This document shows positions 16,486 to 26,877 of a stretch of 64,000 nucleotides of DNA, piece after piece (the first letter of the stretch is position 1; every line of letters starts with the position of its first letter). The notes beneath the pieces were generated by a model. It did no database searches. It was not told the origin of the DNA and saw only the letters and a list, made by a program, of their open reading frames with translations. Position numbers and translations under genes: made by a program. This DNA comes from Massilia sp. UMI-21 (GTDB taxonomy: Bacteria > Pseudomonadota > Gammaproteobacteria > Burkholderiales > Burkholderiaceae_D), in assembly GCA_015277795.1 (NCBI GenBank), contig CP063848.1, positions 2,108,001 through 2,172,000 of the forward strand, given 5' to 3'.

Positions 16486-18411
16486 ATGCTTCCTCCATTT
16501 TTCCAGCGCTGCTCGATCAAGACCAAACTCATGCTCAGCATGGCAGCCTGCATGCTGCTGTTCATCGCGATTTCAAGCGTGCTCAACATAACGCTGGCCG
16601 CGCGCAGCCTGCGCGAGACCGCGGTCAAGGAAAACCTTCCGGCCATGGTCGGCGAGATCCGCAACGACATCCTGCGCCAGATCGGCGGCCCGATGGCGGC
16701 GTCGCTCGACGTGGCCAACAACACCTACCTGCACGCATGGGAAGGCGAGGGCTTGCCGGACAGCGGCCTGGACGCGTGGCGCGCCTACGCCGCCCGCGTG
16801 AAGGCCGTGCACAAGGTCGACACCGTATTCTGGGCCTCGCCGGCGCAGATGAAGTTCATGGACCAGGGCGGCCTGAGCTACATGCTGGAAAAGGGCAATC
16901 CGCGCGACGCCTGGCTCGATGCCTTCCTGGCCGGCGGTCGCCGGGTCGAGCTCAACCTGGACCCCGATCCCAAGACCGGGGTCATGAAAATGTACGTGAA
17001 CACCCGGGTCGAACTGGGCGACGGGCAGCTGGCCGCCGCCGGTCTCGGCATGGCGGTCCAGGGCCTGGCGGACGCGGTGCGCGCCCACCGCATCGGCAAG
17101 ACCGGCCACGTATTCCTGGCGCGTCCGAACGGCAGCATCATCCTGCACCGCGACCCCGCGCTTGCCGACGGCGAGCACCGCCTGCAGGACCTGGCCGGCT
17201 ACTCGCCCGCACTGCTCAAGCAACTGTTCGGCAAGACGGCGTTCGCGCATGCCGTGCGGGATTCCGAACGGGGCGAGCTCATCGTCGCCAGCTCGTATAT
17301 CCCGGAGCTCGACGTGTACGCGGTGGCCGAAGTCCCGGAAAGCGAGATCCTGGGCGACCTGGTGCGCAACTCGGCGATGGTGGCGCTGGCGGCCGGCGCG
17401 ATCGGCGGCGGCCTCGGATTGTTCCTGATCTTCCTGGTCAGCCGCGCGATCGCGGCGCCGGTGGCGCGCGCCGCCGCCATGCTGGGCGAAATCGCCGACG
17501 GCCACGGCGACCTGACGGCGCGCATGCCGGTCGAGTCGGGCGACGAGATCGGCCGGTTGGCCGGCGCCTTCAATCGCTTCGTGTCCTCGCTCAACCGCAC
17601 CATGTCCGAGGTGCGCGACAGCACCGACGCCATCGCCGGCGCGTCGAGCGAGATCGCCGCCGGCAACCAGCACCTGTCGAGCCGCACCGAAGCCCAGGCA
17701 TCGAGCCTCGAGGAGACCGCGGCCGCCATGGAAGAACTGACGTCGACCGTGCGCCAGAACGCCGACAATGCGCGCCAGGCCAACCAGCTGGTGCTGACGG
17801 CCAGTAGCCAGGCCGAGCAGGGTGGCCGGGTCGTCGATGCGGTGGTGGCGACGATGGGCACGATCTCGGAAGGCTCGCGCAAGATCGCCGACATCATCTC
17901 GGTCATCGACGGCATCGCCTTCCAGACCAATATCCTGGCGCTGAATGCGGCCGTGGAGGCGGCGCGCGCGGGCGAGCAGGGCCGGGGCTTCGCGGTGGTG
18001 GCGAGCGAGGTGCGCAACCTGGCGCAGCGCTCCGCCAACGCGGCCAGGGAGATCAAGGAACTGATCAAGCACTCGGTCGAACGGGTGGAAGAGGGCGCGC
18101 GCCTGGTCGACGACGCCGGCGCCACGATGGGCGGCATCGTGCAGGCGGTCCAGCGCGTGGCCGACCTGATGGGCGAGATCGACTCGGCCAGCCGCGAACA
18201 GAGCCAGGGTATCGGCCAGGTCAACCAGTCGATCGCCGCCATGGATGACGTGACCCAGCAGAATGCCGCCCTGGTCGAGGAGGCCGCCGCCGCCGCCGGC
18301 GCGCTGGAAGACCAGGCTGCGAAGCTGGCCCAGGTCGTCGGCGCATTCCGCCTCGACACCGCAGGCGCCGCAGCGCGTCCCGGGCGCAAGCAGGCGGCCA
18401 TCGCTCACTGA
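16486..18411 (+). CDS. Methyl-accepting chemotaxis protein with periplasmic Cache-like domain
   Basis: The 641-residue chemoreceptor has a transmembrane helix near 12-36, a periplasmic ligand domain to about 295 (Cache-like, with [19 protein letters not shown] and the [15 protein letters not shown] segment), a second helix near 297-318, a HAMP region, and a cytoplasmic hairpin whose tip holds [20 protein letters not shown] near 473-492. It lacks the C-terminal pentapeptide that tethers CheR/CheB in some receptors. It signals to CheA/CheW at the pole; ligand unknown. No chemotaxis kinase gene is nearby, and no clear Shine-Dalgarno precedes the ATG. Confidence 0.95.
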   Translation: MLPPFFQRCSIKTKLMLSMAACMLLFIAISSVLNITLAARSLRETAVKENLPAMVGEIRNDILRQIGGPMAASLDVANNTYLHAWEGEGLPDSGLDAWRAYAARVKAVHKVDTVFWASPAQMKFMDQGGLSYMLEKGNPRDAWLDAFLAGGRRVELNLDPDPKTGVMKMYVNTRVELGDGQLAAAGLGMAVQGLADAVRAHRIGKTGHVFLARPNGSIILHRDPALADGEHRLQDLAGYSPALLKQLFGKTAFAHAVRDSERGELIVASSYIPELDVYAVAEVPESEILGDLVRNSAMVALAAGAIGGGLGLFLIFLVSRAIAAPVARAAAMLGEIADGHGDLTARMPVESGDEIGRLAGAFNRFVSSLNRTMSEVRDSTDAIAGASSEIAAGNQHLSSRTEAQASSLEETAAAMEELTSTVRQNADNARQANQLVLTASSQAEQGGRVVDAVVATMGTISEGSRKIADIISVIDGIAFQTNILALNAAVEAARAGEQGRGFAVVASEVRNLAQRSANAAREIKELIKHSVERVEEGARLVDDAGATMGGIVQAVQRVADLMGEIDSASREQSQGIGQVNQSIAAMDDVTQQNAALVEEAAAAAGALEDQAAKLAQVVGAFRLDTAGAAARPGRKQAAIAH

Positions 18412-18420
18412 CGGCGCTTG

Positions 18421-18494
18421 ATGCCGGCAAATGCATGCCGGCAAGTGCATGCCGGCTCATGTGCGGCGGCTCATGTGCGCTGGCTCATGTGCGC
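18421..18494 (+). repeat. Two short tandem arrays after the MCP gene
   Basis: Three copies of a 14-bp unit (ATGCCGGCAA plus R and TGC) are followed by three copies of GGCTCATGTGCG at 15-bp spacing (18453, 18468, 18483). They lie between the MCP stop and the GHL10 gene, and code for nothing recognisable. Confidence 0.8.
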
Positions 18495-18648
18495 TGGTTA
18501 TGCCGCCCAAGCCTAATTTCATTGGTTGTCAAAATTGCTCCAGCGTACTCTCTTTCGCGGATGGCACACCATCGGTGCGTGGAGAGGCACCGGGGACCGC
18601 CACCAGCGCTCCCCTGGTGCGCTCACCTCAACCTGCAAAAAAGACAAC

Positions 18649-20856
18649 ATGAAAAAACTTTTGCTTGCAGCGGCAGCCATGGTGCTCGTCGCTTCCTATT
18701 CCCACGTCCATGCCCAGGGCGAGGTACAGCAAATCGCGCCCAAGCGCGAGCTGCGCGGCGTGTGGATCAGCACCCACATCAGCCTGGACTGGCCGAGCCG
18801 CTTCGACACGCCGGCGCTGCAACAGTCCAAGCTCAGGGCGATCCTCGACCACAACAAGGCGACCGGCATGAATGCGGCCTTCCTGCAGGTGCGCAGCCAG
18901 GCCGACGCCATGTATCCCAGCGACCTCGAACCCTGGTCCTACTACCTGACCAACCAGCAGGGCAGCGCCCCGGCGCCGAGCTGGGATCCGCTCCAGTTCG
19001 CCATCGAGGAAACGCGCAAGCGCGGCATGGAGTTCCACGCCTGGATCAACCCCTACCGCGCCGTGGCCACCGCCGCCAACCAGGGCAACACCGCCATGTA
19101 CGCGGCCAACCACGTGTCGCGCGCGCATCCGGAGTGGATGTTGACGGTCGGTACCGTAAAAATCCTGAACCCGGGCCTGCCGGCAGTGCGGGACCACGTG
19201 GTGAACGTCATCATGGACATCGTCAACCGCTACGACGTGGACGGCATCCACTTCGACGATTATTTCTACCCGAGCGGCACCACCGGCGACGACGATGCCT
19301 ACCACGCCGACCCGCGCGGCTTCCCCGACACTGCGGCAGGGCGCGCCGACTGGCGGCGCGACAACATCGACCTCCTGATCGCACGCGTCAACGACAGCAT
19401 CCGCGCCGCCAAACCCTGGGTGAAGTTCGGGGTCTCGCCGTCCGGCATCTACCGCAGCAGCACCGACCCGGCGATCGGCTCGCCGACCTCCGCCGGCGCC
19501 TCGCAGCACTACAGCGTCATGTTCGCCGACACCCGCAAGTGGATCCGGGAAGGCTGGGTCGACTACCTGGCGCCGCAGGTCTACTGGTACATCGGCCAGG
19601 CCGGCTCGGACTACAAGCTGCTGGTGCCGTGGTGGAACGACAACGCCTATGAGCGCCACATGTACATCGGCCTGGCCGACTACAAGATGAACACCTCCGG
19701 CTGGACCGACCCGAACCAGGTCGACAGGCAGATCGCGCTGAATCGTTCGCAGGCGCACGTCTCGGGCCAGATCCACTTCCGCCACGCCTTCCTGCAGGCC
19801 GACACCCTCGGCTACCGCACCGCGCTGAAGAACAGCACCTATGTGCGCCCGGCGCTGCTGCCGCTGATGGCCTGGAAAGGCTCGGCTGCGCCGGGCGCGC
19901 CGGCGCAGCTGAGCGCCGCCGCCGGCGACGACAACGCGGTGCAACTGGCCTGGGCGCCCGCGGCGGACAGCGCCGACGAATTCGAGAAGACCGGCAAGTA
20001 CGCCATCTATCGCTCCACCGAGCGCGCGATGGACCTGGAGAATCCGGCCAACCTGCTGGGCGTGACCGACACCGCCACCGGCGCCTTCCTCGACGCCGGC
20101 GTCGGTCCGGGCCAGTACTACTACTACACGGTCACCGCGCTGAACCGCCTGAGCGTGGAGAGCGCCCGGGCCGACACGGTCAGCAACGACTTCGAGGCGC
20201 CGACCGTGCGTACCCGCGACGTCTCGGTGACGCTGGCGAACGGCACCGCCTCGATCGCCCCGGGCGACCTGGATGGCGGCAGCAGCGACAACTGGGGCGT
20301 GGAATCGCTGAGCGCCTCGCGCACCAGCTTCTCGTGCGCGGACATCGGCGCGCAGAAAGTGGTGCTGAGCGCGATCGACAAGGGCGGCAACAGCGCCAGC
20401 GCGGAAGGCAGCGTGCAGGTGCTGGGCCACGTGCCGCAGCCCGCGATCGGCGTCACGCCGGCCGCGGGCGAGCCGACCGGCCTGCCGGCCGACACCATCG
20501 CGCTGGGCTACGGCCCGCAGAGCGTGACGCTGAGCGCGAGCGATGCCGCGGGCGCCTCGACCTTCACCTGGAGCCCGGCAGGCGGCCTGTCGGCCGGCAC
20601 CGGCGCGGTGACCAGCTTCAGCCCGACCGCGGCCGGCAGCTTCCTGTTCACGGCGCAGGCGGCCAGTCCGGAAAGCTGCTTCGCGCAGGCCAGCGTGACG
20701 GTGAAGGTGATCGACGCGCGCTGCGGGGCGGGCAAGGTGGCGGTGTGTAACAAGACCGGCAGCGCGAGCCATCCGGGCGCGCAGGTGTGCGTGGCGCCGC
20801 AGGCGGTGCCGGCCTTCCTGAGGAAGGGAAGTGTGCTGGGGGCGTGCGCAGGCTGA
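18649..20856 (+). CDS. Secreted GHL10-family (DUF187, YngK-like) glycoside hydrolase-like protein
   Basis: The 735-residue protein starts with a signal peptide (MKKLLLAAAAMVLVASYSHVHA). Residues about 30-340 fit the GHL10 family: RGVWISTHISLDWPS, LQVRSQADAMYPS, AWINPYRA and the acidic DGIHFDDYFYP near 195-205. Members act on bacterial polysaccharide such as peptidoglycan-related glycans. The second half has a fibronectin-III-like domain (near 415-520, with YAIYRSTERAMDLE and GQYYYYTVTALNRLSVES) and Ig-like segments to the C-terminus (VTLSASDAAGASTFTW). The ATG at 18649 is chosen for the signal peptide. It is exported and probably acts on the envelope or on external glycans. Confidence 0.85.
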   Translation: MKKLLLAAAAMVLVASYSHVHAQGEVQQIAPKRELRGVWISTHISLDWPSRFDTPALQQSKLRAILDHNKATGMNAAFLQVRSQADAMYPSDLEPWSYYLTNQQGSAPAPSWDPLQFAIEETRKRGMEFHAWINPYRAVATAANQGNTAMYAANHVSRAHPEWMLTVGTVKILNPGLPAVRDHVVNVIMDIVNRYDVDGIHFDDYFYPSGTTGDDDAYHADPRGFPDTAAGRADWRRDNIDLLIARVNDSIRAAKPWVKFGVSPSGIYRSSTDPAIGSPTSAGASQHYSVMFADTRKWIREGWVDYLAPQVYWYIGQAGSDYKLLVPWWNDNAYERHMYIGLADYKMNTSGWTDPNQVDRQIALNRSQAHVSGQIHFRHAFLQADTLGYRTALKNSTYVRPALLPLMAWKGSAAPGAPAQLSAAAGDDNAVQLAWAPAADSADEFEKTGKYAIYRSTERAMDLENPANLLGVTDTATGAFLDAGVGPGQYYYYTVTALNRLSVESARADTVSNDFEAPTVRTRDVSVTLANGTASIAPGDLDGGSSDNWGVESLSASRTSFSCADIGAQKVVLSAIDKGGNSASAEGSVQVLGHVPQPAIGVTPAAGEPTGLPADTIALGYGPQSVTLSASDAAGASTFTWSPAGGLSAGTGAVTSFSPTAAGSFLFTAQAASPESCFAQASVTVKVIDARCGAGKVAVCNKTGSASHPGAQVCVAPQAVPAFLRKGSVLGACAG

Positions 20857-20865
20857 TGTCGGCGC

Positions 20866-20895
20866 TAGGGTGGGCGGGTCTTCCCGCCCACCCTA
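20866..20895. repeat. REP-like hairpin TAGGGTGGGCGGG
   Basis: TAGGGTGGGCGGG (20866-20878) and its exact complement CCCGCCCACCCTA (20883-20895) form a 13-bp stem with a TCTT loop. Related elements occur at 49225 and 55991. It separates the convergent GHL10 and ppc genes and may stop transcription of both. Confidence 0.8.
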
Positions 20896-20910
20896 CGAAG
20901 CACAAACGGC

Positions 20911-23751
20911 TCAGCCCGTATTGCGCAGGCCCGCCGCCACGCCGTTGATGGACAGGTGGATGCCGCGGTGCACCCGCGGGTCCGCGTTGTCTCCCAGCTT
21001 GCGCCGGCGGTGGATCAGCTCCACCTGCAGGTGGTTCAGCGGATCGAGGTAGGCGAAGCGGTTCTGGATCGAGCGCGCCAGCAGCGGATTGCCGGCCAGC
21101 CGCTCGGCCACCCCGGTCACCGCTTCCAGGCAGCGCAGGGTCTCGCCATGCTCGGCCGTGATGCGCCGGAAGATGCGCTCGCGCAGTTCCACGTCCGCCA
21201 CCAGCTCCGCGTAGCGCGAGGCGATCGCCAGGTCGGTCTTGGCCAGCACCATGTCCATGTTCGACAGCAGTGCCGCGAAGAACGGCCAGGCCTCGTGCAT
21301 CTCGCGCAGCAGCGCGAGGCGCTCCTCACGCACGCCCGGGTCGCCATCGGCCAGCCAGCCGCTGACGGCGCTGCCGAAACCGTACCAGCCCGGCAGCAGC
21401 AGGCGGCACTGGCCCCAGGAGAAGCCCCAGGGAATCGCACGCAGGTCTTCGATGCGGCGCGTCGACTTGCGCGAGGCCGGGCGTGAACCGAGGTTCAGTT
21501 CCGCGATCTCGGCGATCGGCGTGGCGCTGAAGAAGTAGTCGGTGAAGCCGGGGGTTTCGTACACCAGGTTGCGGTAGGCGCGGTAGGCGCGCTCGGACAA
21601 CTCGGCCATGACGGCTTCGTAACGCGCCAGCCTGGCGCTGCTGACCGCATCCGCCGGGCGCGGGCTGAGGCTGGCCTCGAGCGTGGCCGCCACCAGCAGC
21701 TCCAGGTTGCGCCGTCCGATCTCGGGGTTGGAGAACTTCGAGGCGATGATCTCGCCCTGTTCGGTCAGGCGGATCTGGCCGTTGACGGTGCCGGGCGGCT
21801 GGGCGCGGATCGCATCGTAGCTGGGGCCGCCACCGCGGCCCACCGTGCCGCCGCGGCCATGGAACAGGCGCAGCTTGACGCCCTTGGCGGCGAATACGTC
21901 GACCAGCTTCAGCTCGGCCTGGTACAGCTCCCAGTTCGAGGTCAGGAAGCCGCCGTCCTTGTTCGAGTCCGAGTAGCCGAGCATGACTTCCTGCAGCCGG
22001 CCCTGCTTCTCAATGATGCTCGACACCAGCGGAATCGACATCCATTCGTCCATGATGGCGCTGGCGCGCTGCAGGTCGGGAATGGTTTCGAACAGCGGGA
22101 TCACCATCACGTCGCTGCTGCCCGAACTCACGCGCATCAGCCCGGTCTCCTTCTGCAGCAGCAGCACTTCGAGCAGGTCGGACACGGTCTCGGTGTGCGA
22201 GATGATGTAGTTGCGGATCGCGCGGCTGCCGTAGCGCAGGCGGATCTCGCGCGCGGCGCGTAGGATCGCCAGCTCGGAATTGGTTTCGTCCGAATAGCCC
22301 TCGTAGGGCGAATACAGCGGGCGCGGCTGGGCCAGCTCGGCCAGCAGCAGGGCGATCTTGCGCTCTTCGCTCAGGGCGGCGTAGTCCGGTTCGCTGCCGG
22401 CGCGCGCGAACAGCTCGGCCAGCACGCGTTCGTGCACGTCCGAGCTCTGGCGCATGTCGAGCGAGGCCAGGTGGAAGCCGAAGATGCGCGCGGCGCGCAT
22501 CAGGCTGGCCAGGCGCGGCGCCACCAGCGTCGCGCCGTGATTGGCGCGCAGCGACGCGGCGATGACCTCCAGGTCGGCCGCGAACAGGGCGGCGTCGAGA
22601 TAAGGCGCGGCGTGGCCGACTTCCTTGCGCAGGATGTGGTCGACGCCCAGCTCGCGCGTGGTGGCGGCCAGCCGCGCATAGATGCCGATCAGGGCGCGAC
22701 GATAGGGTTCGTCGCTGCGGTGCGGCGAGTTGTCGGTCGAGTCGTCGGCCAGCGCCTGCATCTCGGGCGTCACCTCCGCCATCAGCGTCGAGGTGGACAG
22801 TTCCGCCCCGAGCGCGTGCACTTCGTCCAGGTAGAAGTCGAGGATCGTGGTCGACTGGCGCACCAGCGCGTGGCGCATGGTGTCGGCATTGACGTTCGGG
22901 TTGCCGTCGCGGTCGCCGCCGATCCAGCTGCCCATCTGCAGGTACTGGGCGTCGCCCGCTTGCGGTGGCCGGCCGCCGGCCTCGCCCTGGTAGCGTTCGG
23001 CGATTTCCTCTTCGATGTCGGCGTACAGCCCCGGCACCTCGCGCAGGAAGGTAATGCGGTAGTAGGACAGCGCGTTGTCGATCTCGTCGGCGACGGTCAG
23101 CTTCGAATAACGCAGCATGCGCGTTTGCCACAGGGTGGCGATGCGGGCCTGCAGCAGTTGCGTGTTGCGCCTGAATTCCTTCGGCGTCAGGCCGAGGTCG
23201 CGCTCGGCCAGCAGGCGCGCGATGTCGTGCTCGGCGTCCAGGATGCTCTTGCGCTGCACCTCGGTCGGGTGGGCGGTGAGCACCGGCGAGATCAGGGCTT
23301 CCTTGAAGAAGTCCTCGACCACGTCCTGCGGCACCCCGGCGTCGCGCAGCTTGCACAGCGCATGGGCCACGCTGCCCTGGCGCGGCGCGGCGCCGCGCAT
23401 CAGGTGGGCGCGGCGGCGGCGGATGTGGTGCTGGTCCTCGGCGATGTTGGCCAGGTGCGAGAAATACGAGAAGGCGCGCACCACCGAGATGGTCTGGTCG
23501 CGCGTGAGCCGGTGCAGCAGGGTGGTGAGTTCCTGGCCGGCGCCATGGTCGGCGTCGCGGCGGAAGCGCACCGCGGTCTGGCGAATGGTCTCGACGACCT
23601 CGAACACGGCTTCGCCTTCCTGTTCGCGCAGCACGTCGCCGAGCAGGCGGCCGAGCAGGCGGATGTCTTCCTTCAATGGCGCGTCCTTGTCGAGGGCGGG
23701 CTGTAAAGCGGGCTGTACGGCTGAGTTGTCTAGTGCAGCAGGATTATCCAT
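20911..23751 (-). CDS. ppc: Phosphoenolpyruvate carboxylase
   Basis: The 946-residue enzyme adds bicarbonate to phosphoenolpyruvate to make oxaloacetate, replenishing the TCA cycle. Active-site blocks are intact: [28 protein letters not shown] and [15 protein letters not shown]; the C-terminal NTG end is that of the family (an effector-binding C-terminus). The ATG at 23751 gives a normal length; the frame continues upstream to 23835 through 28 residues lacking family similarity. It diverges from hemC over about 120 bp, an arrangement found in related betaproteobacteria. Confidence 0.95.
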   Translation of the reverse strand: MDNPAALDNSAVQPALQPALDKDAPLKEDIRLLGRLLGDVLREQEGEAVFEVVETIRQTAVRFRRDADHGAGQELTTLLHRLTRDQTISVVRAFSYFSHLANIAEDQHHIRRRRAHLMRGAAPRQGSVAHALCKLRDAGVPQDVVEDFFKEALISPVLTAHPTEVQRKSILDAEHDIARLLAERDLGLTPKEFRRNTQLLQARIATLWQTRMLRYSKLTVADEIDNALSYYRITFLREVPGLYADIEEEIAERYQGEAGGRPPQAGDAQYLQMGSWIGGDRDGNPNVNADTMRHALVRQSTTILDFYLDEVHALGAELSTSTLMAEVTPEMQALADDSTDNSPHRSDEPYRRALIGIYARLAATTRELGVDHILRKEVGHAAPYLDAALFAADLEVIAASLRANHGATLVAPRLASLMRAARIFGFHLASLDMRQSSDVHERVLAELFARAGSEPDYAALSEERKIALLLAELAQPRPLYSPYEGYSDETNSELAILRAAREIRLRYGSRAIRNYIISHTETVSDLLEVLLLQKETGLMRVSSGSSDVMVIPLFETIPDLQRASAIMDEWMSIPLVSSIIEKQGRLQEVMLGYSDSNKDGGFLTSNWELYQAELKLVDVFAAKGVKLRLFHGRGGTVGRGGGPSYDAIRAQPPGTVNGQIRLTEQGEIIASKFSNPEIGRRNLELLVAATLEASLSPRPADAVSSARLARYEAVMAELSERAYRAYRNLVYETPGFTDYFFSATPIAEIAELNLGSRPASRKSTRRIEDLRAIPWGFSWGQCRLLLPGWYGFGSAVSGWLADGDPGVREERLALLREMHEAWPFFAALLSNMDMVLAKTDLAIASRYAELVADVELRERIFRRITAEHGETLRCLEAVTGVAERLAGNPLLARSIQNRFAYLDPLNHLQVELIHRRRKLGDNADPRVHRGIHLSINGVAAGLRNTG

Positions 23752-23813
23752 ATCGACCACAAGTAAATTGTTTGTGCATGGCGGTGGGCCATCGTCTGCA
23801 AGAGGGCCCATGC

Positions 23814-23819
23814 TAAAAT
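23814..23819 (+). promoter_or_regulatory. -10 box before hemC
   Basis: A TAAAAT lies 55 bp before the GTG start of hemC in the divergent ppc-hemC region. A matching -35 is not clear. Confidence 0.35.
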
Positions 23820-23873
23820 TTGTGATCTTAGGCAAGGGCCGAAAACGTCATCGTCCTGGTAGGCCCGACGACA

Positions 23874-24932
23874 GTGAAAGAAACCGTGTTGAAAGCAAAT
23901 GAATCGGCGCAGGAAGCGCCCGCGAAGCTGACGCCTCAAAAGCTTATTATCGCATCCCGCGAGAGCCGCCTGGCCATGTGGCAGGCGGAGCATGTGCGCG
24001 ATCGTCTCGCTGCATTATATCCGCAGTGCAGCGTCGAAATTCTTGGAATGACAACACGGGGCGACCAGATCCTCGACCGTGCCTTATCAAAAGTAGGCGG
24101 CAAGGGCCTGTTCGTCAAGGAACTGGAAGTGGCGATGGCCGAAGGCCGCGCCGACCTGGCCGTGCATTCGCTCAAGGATGTGCCGATGGACTTGCCGGAA
24201 GGCTTCGAGCTGGCCGCCGTGCTCGAGCGCGAAGACCCGCGCGACGCCTTCGTGTCGAACGACTACGCCAGCCTGGCCGAGTTGCCGCCGGGCGCGGTCG
24301 TCGGCACCAGCAGCCTGCGTCGCCAGGCCCTGATCGCGGTGCGCTATCCGCAGCTGGTGGTGAAACCGCTGCGCGGCAACCTCGATACCCGCCTGGGCAA
24401 GCTGGACCGCGGCGAGTACGCCGCCATCATCCTGGCGGCGGCCGGCCTCAAGCGCCTCGGCCTGCCGGGGCGCATCCGTGCGCTGCTCGAACCCGAGGAC
24501 AGCCTGCCGGCGGCCGGACAGGGCGCGATGGCGATCGAGATCGGCAGCGCGCCACGCAGCGACGGCGTCGACCTGCGCGCCCTGCTGGCGCCGCTGAACC
24601 ACGACGCCACCGCGCGCGCCGTGGCGGCCGAGCGCAAGGTCTCGAAGATCTTCGGCGGCAGCTGCCAGATCCCGCTGGCGGCCTTCGCCACCGTGAGCGG
24701 CTCGGCCATGCGCCTGCGCGCCATGGTCGCGACCCCGGACGGCCGGCGTACCGCGCAGGCCGAAGTGGCGGGTTCGTGGGAGCATCCGGAGTTCCTCGGC
24801 GAACAGGTGGCGATCCTGCTGGAAGACCAGGACGCCCACGCGATCCTGGAGGCGTGCAAGCAGGAGGCCGCGCTGGACACCGCCGCCGACGCTGCGCCCG
24901 CGCCGGACAGCACGCCTGGCCAGGATGCCTGA
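23874..24932 (+). CDS. hemC: Hydroxymethylbilane synthase (porphobilinogen deaminase)
   Basis: The 352-residue protein joins four porphobilinogens into hydroxymethylbilane, the substrate of HemD. It shows [50 protein letters not shown] and a cofactor cysteine in [12 protein letters not shown] near residue 264 that carries the dipyrromethane. The start is GTG at 23874 in this frame; GTG 23886 and TTG 23889 are alternatives. The last 25 residues are Ala/Asp-rich. Its stop overlaps the hemD start by 8 bp, so translation is coupled in a hemC-hemD-hemX-hemY operon. Confidence 0.95.
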   Translation: MKETVLKANESAQEAPAKLTPQKLIIASRESRLAMWQAEHVRDRLAALYPQCSVEILGMTTRGDQILDRALSKVGGKGLFVKELEVAMAEGRADLAVHSLKDVPMDLPEGFELAAVLEREDPRDAFVSNDYASLAELPPGAVVGTSSLRRQALIAVRYPQLVVKPLRGNLDTRLGKLDRGEYAAIILAAAGLKRLGLPGRIRALLEPEDSLPAAGQGAMAIEIGSAPRSDGVDLRALLAPLNHDATARAVAAERKVSKIFGGSCQIPLAAFATVSGSAMRLRAMVATPDGRRTAQAEVAGSWEHPEFLGEQVAILLEDQDAHAILEACKQEAALDTAADAAPAPDSTPGQDA

Positions 24933-25704
24933 GCGGGCCGTCGTCATCACCCGGCCGCGCGCCCAGGCCCAGGCCCTGGCGCAGGCGGTCGGCGCACTCG
25001 GGCGCCGCGCCGTGGTGCTGCCCCTGCTCGAGATCGCGCCGCTCGCCGATCCGGCGGCGCTGCGGGCCGCGCTGGCCGTGCTGCCGGCCTATGCGCTGGT
25101 CGCCTTCGTGTCGCCGAACGCGGTCGATGCCGCGTTCCAGCACCTCGGCCACCTGGACGGCTGGCCGGCCGGCGTGCCGATCGGCGTGGTCGGGGAGGGC
25201 AGCCGGGCGGCGCTGGCGCGCCATGGCGTCCACCCCGGAAACGCCCTCATCCATTGTCCGCCAGACCCGGGCGCAAGCGATTCCGAACACCTGCTGGCCA
25301 GCCTCGACCTGGCCGCCTATGCCGGGCGCCGCGTGCTGATCGTCCGCGGCGAAAGCGGGCGCGAGCTGATGGCCGACACCTTGCGCGCCGCCGGCGCCCT
25401 GGTCGAGACCGTCGCAGCCTACCGCCGCAGCGTGCCGGCCCTGAGCGATGCGCTGGCGGCCGAACTGTCCGCCTTGCTGGCGCAGCCAAACGACTGGATA
25501 ATCACGAGCTCGGAAGCGCTGCGCGGCCTGGCCGCCCTGGCGGGGCAGCTCGACCCGGAGACCGGACTGGCGCGCCTGCACCGGCAGCACCTGATCGTCC
25601 CCCACGCCCGCATCGCCGAGACGGCGCGCGCGCTGGGCTGCACCCAGGTGACGCTGACGGGATCCGGGGACGCGCGCTTGCTGGCAGCCCTGTCTCCGGC
25701 ATGA
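24925..25704 (+). CDS. hemD: Uroporphyrinogen-III synthase
   Basis: The 259-residue protein inverts ring D and closes hydroxymethylbilane to uroporphyrinogen III. Sequence conservation in this family is low; here the evidence is the [14 protein letters not shown]-terminus, the [13 protein letters not shown] segment, [31 protein letters not shown] and position between hemC and hemX. The ATG overlaps the hemC end by 8 bp. It is soluble and monomeric in relatives. The next gene has its own possible -10 but follows within 50 bp. Confidence 0.93.
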   Translation: MPERAVVITRPRAQAQALAQAVGALGRRAVVLPLLEIAPLADPAALRAALAVLPAYALVAFVSPNAVDAAFQHLGHLDGWPAGVPIGVVGEGSRAALARHGVHPGNALIHCPPDPGASDSEHLLASLDLAAYAGRRVLIVRGESGRELMADTLRAAGALVETVAAYRRSVPALSDALAAELSALLAQPNDWIITSSEALRGLAALAGQLDPETGLARLHRQHLIVPHARIAETARALGCTQVTLTGSGDARLLAALSPA

Positions 25705-25754
25705 CTGCGCCTGCCTGACTTCTGCTGTATGACTTGCTGGATTACAATCCTAGA

Positions 25755-26876
25755 ATGAACGAACAAGCAAACAATCCGGAACCGACCCCGTCGGCCAGCG
25801 TCGCCGTCCAGACGACGCCGCCGCGCGCCCCGACCGGCCAGGGCCTGCAGCAGGCCTTGCTGCGTCCGCTGCCGCTGGCGGTGACTGTCCTTGCCGTGCT
25901 GCTGGCGGTGCAGACCGTCACGACGCACAGCCGCATCAACACGCTGCGCCGCGACATGGCGCAAAGCCTGGCCAAGGGCAATGCCGTCAACGCCGAGACC
26001 GCGGCGCTGGCGCGCGACGTGGCGGACACCGCCAAGGAGCTGCAGATCAAGGTCGGCGTCCTGGAAAGCCGCCAGTCGGAAGCCCAGACCCAGCAGCTGG
26101 CGCTGGAGCAGCTCTACCAGGACCTGTCGAAGAACCGCGACGAATGGGCGCTGACCGAGATCGAGCAGGTGCTGAGCACCGCCAGCCAGCAGCTGCAGCT
26201 GGCCGGCAACGTGCCGGGCGCCCTGATCGCCCTGCAGAACGCCGATCGCTCGCTGGGCCGCTCGGACAAGCCGCAATTCCTGAACATCCGCCGCGCGATC
26301 GGCGCCGACATCGAGCGCCTGAAGGCGATGCCGGCGGTCGACCTGGCCGGCGTCGCGCTGCGCCTGGACAACGTCATTGCCCAGGTCGACACGCTGCCGA
26401 TGCTGTCCGACGAAAAACCGCTGCTGCCGGCGGCGCCGGTACGCAGCACGCGCAAGAACGCCACGGCGCCGGCCCAGCCTTCCGAACCGTTGAGCCTGGG
26501 CCAGCGCATGACCCAGACCTGGCGCAACTGGATCCAGGAGATGTGGGACGACGTGCGCCAGCTGGTGCGCGTGCGCAGCGTCGATACGCCCGAAGCCCTG
26601 ATGCTCTCGCCCACCGAGTCCTTCTTCGTGCGCGAAAACCTCAAGCTGCGCCTGCTGAACGCGCGCCTGGCCCTGCTGTCGCGCAACGAGACCGCCTTCC
26701 GCGACGATCTCGAGAGCGCGCAGGCGATCCTGCTCAAGTATTTCGATACCCGTGCCCGCGCCACCCAGGCGGCCCAGGCGGCGCTGCGCCAGGTGCAGTC
26801 GAACGACCTGACGATCGAGATGCCGACGCTGTCCGAGAGCCTGAACGCGGTGCGCAACTACAAGGCGAAGCAATAA
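25755..26876 (+). CDS. hemX: HemX membrane protein
   Basis: The 373-residue protein is a HemX-type protein, sometimes annotated as uroporphyrin-III C-methyltransferase though the fold is different. It has a short N-terminal cytoplasmic part, a membrane helix near 35-55 (LPLAVTVLAVLLAVQTV), and a helical coiled-coil-like periplasmic part with EIEQVLSTASQQLQLAGN and VLFVRENLKLRLLNARLALL-type blocks. Its role is unsettled but it is tied to haem synthesis by context. A TACAAT box at 25743 is 7 bp before the ATG and there is no Shine-Dalgarno site. Confidence 0.9.
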   Translation: MNEQANNPEPTPSASVAVQTTPPRAPTGQGLQQALLRPLPLAVTVLAVLLAVQTVTTHSRINTLRRDMAQSLAKGNAVNAETAALARDVADTAKELQIKVGVLESRQSEAQTQQLALEQLYQDLSKNRDEWALTEIEQVLSTASQQLQLAGNVPGALIALQNADRSLGRSDKPQFLNIRRAIGADIERLKAMPAVDLAGVALRLDNVIAQVDTLPMLSDEKPLLPAAPVRSTRKNATAPAQPSEPLSLGQRMTQTWRNWIQEMWDDVRQLVRVRSVDTPEALMLSPTESFFVRENLKLRLLNARLALLSRNETAFRDDLESAQAILLKYFDTRARATQAAQAALRQVQSNDLTIEMPTLSESLNAVRNYKAKQ

Positions 26877-26877
26877 G

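Noticed and set aside
18628..20772. Minus-strand frame of 714 codons opposite the GHL10 gene.
   Set aside because: Antisense shadow; the plus strand has a signal peptide and family motifs.
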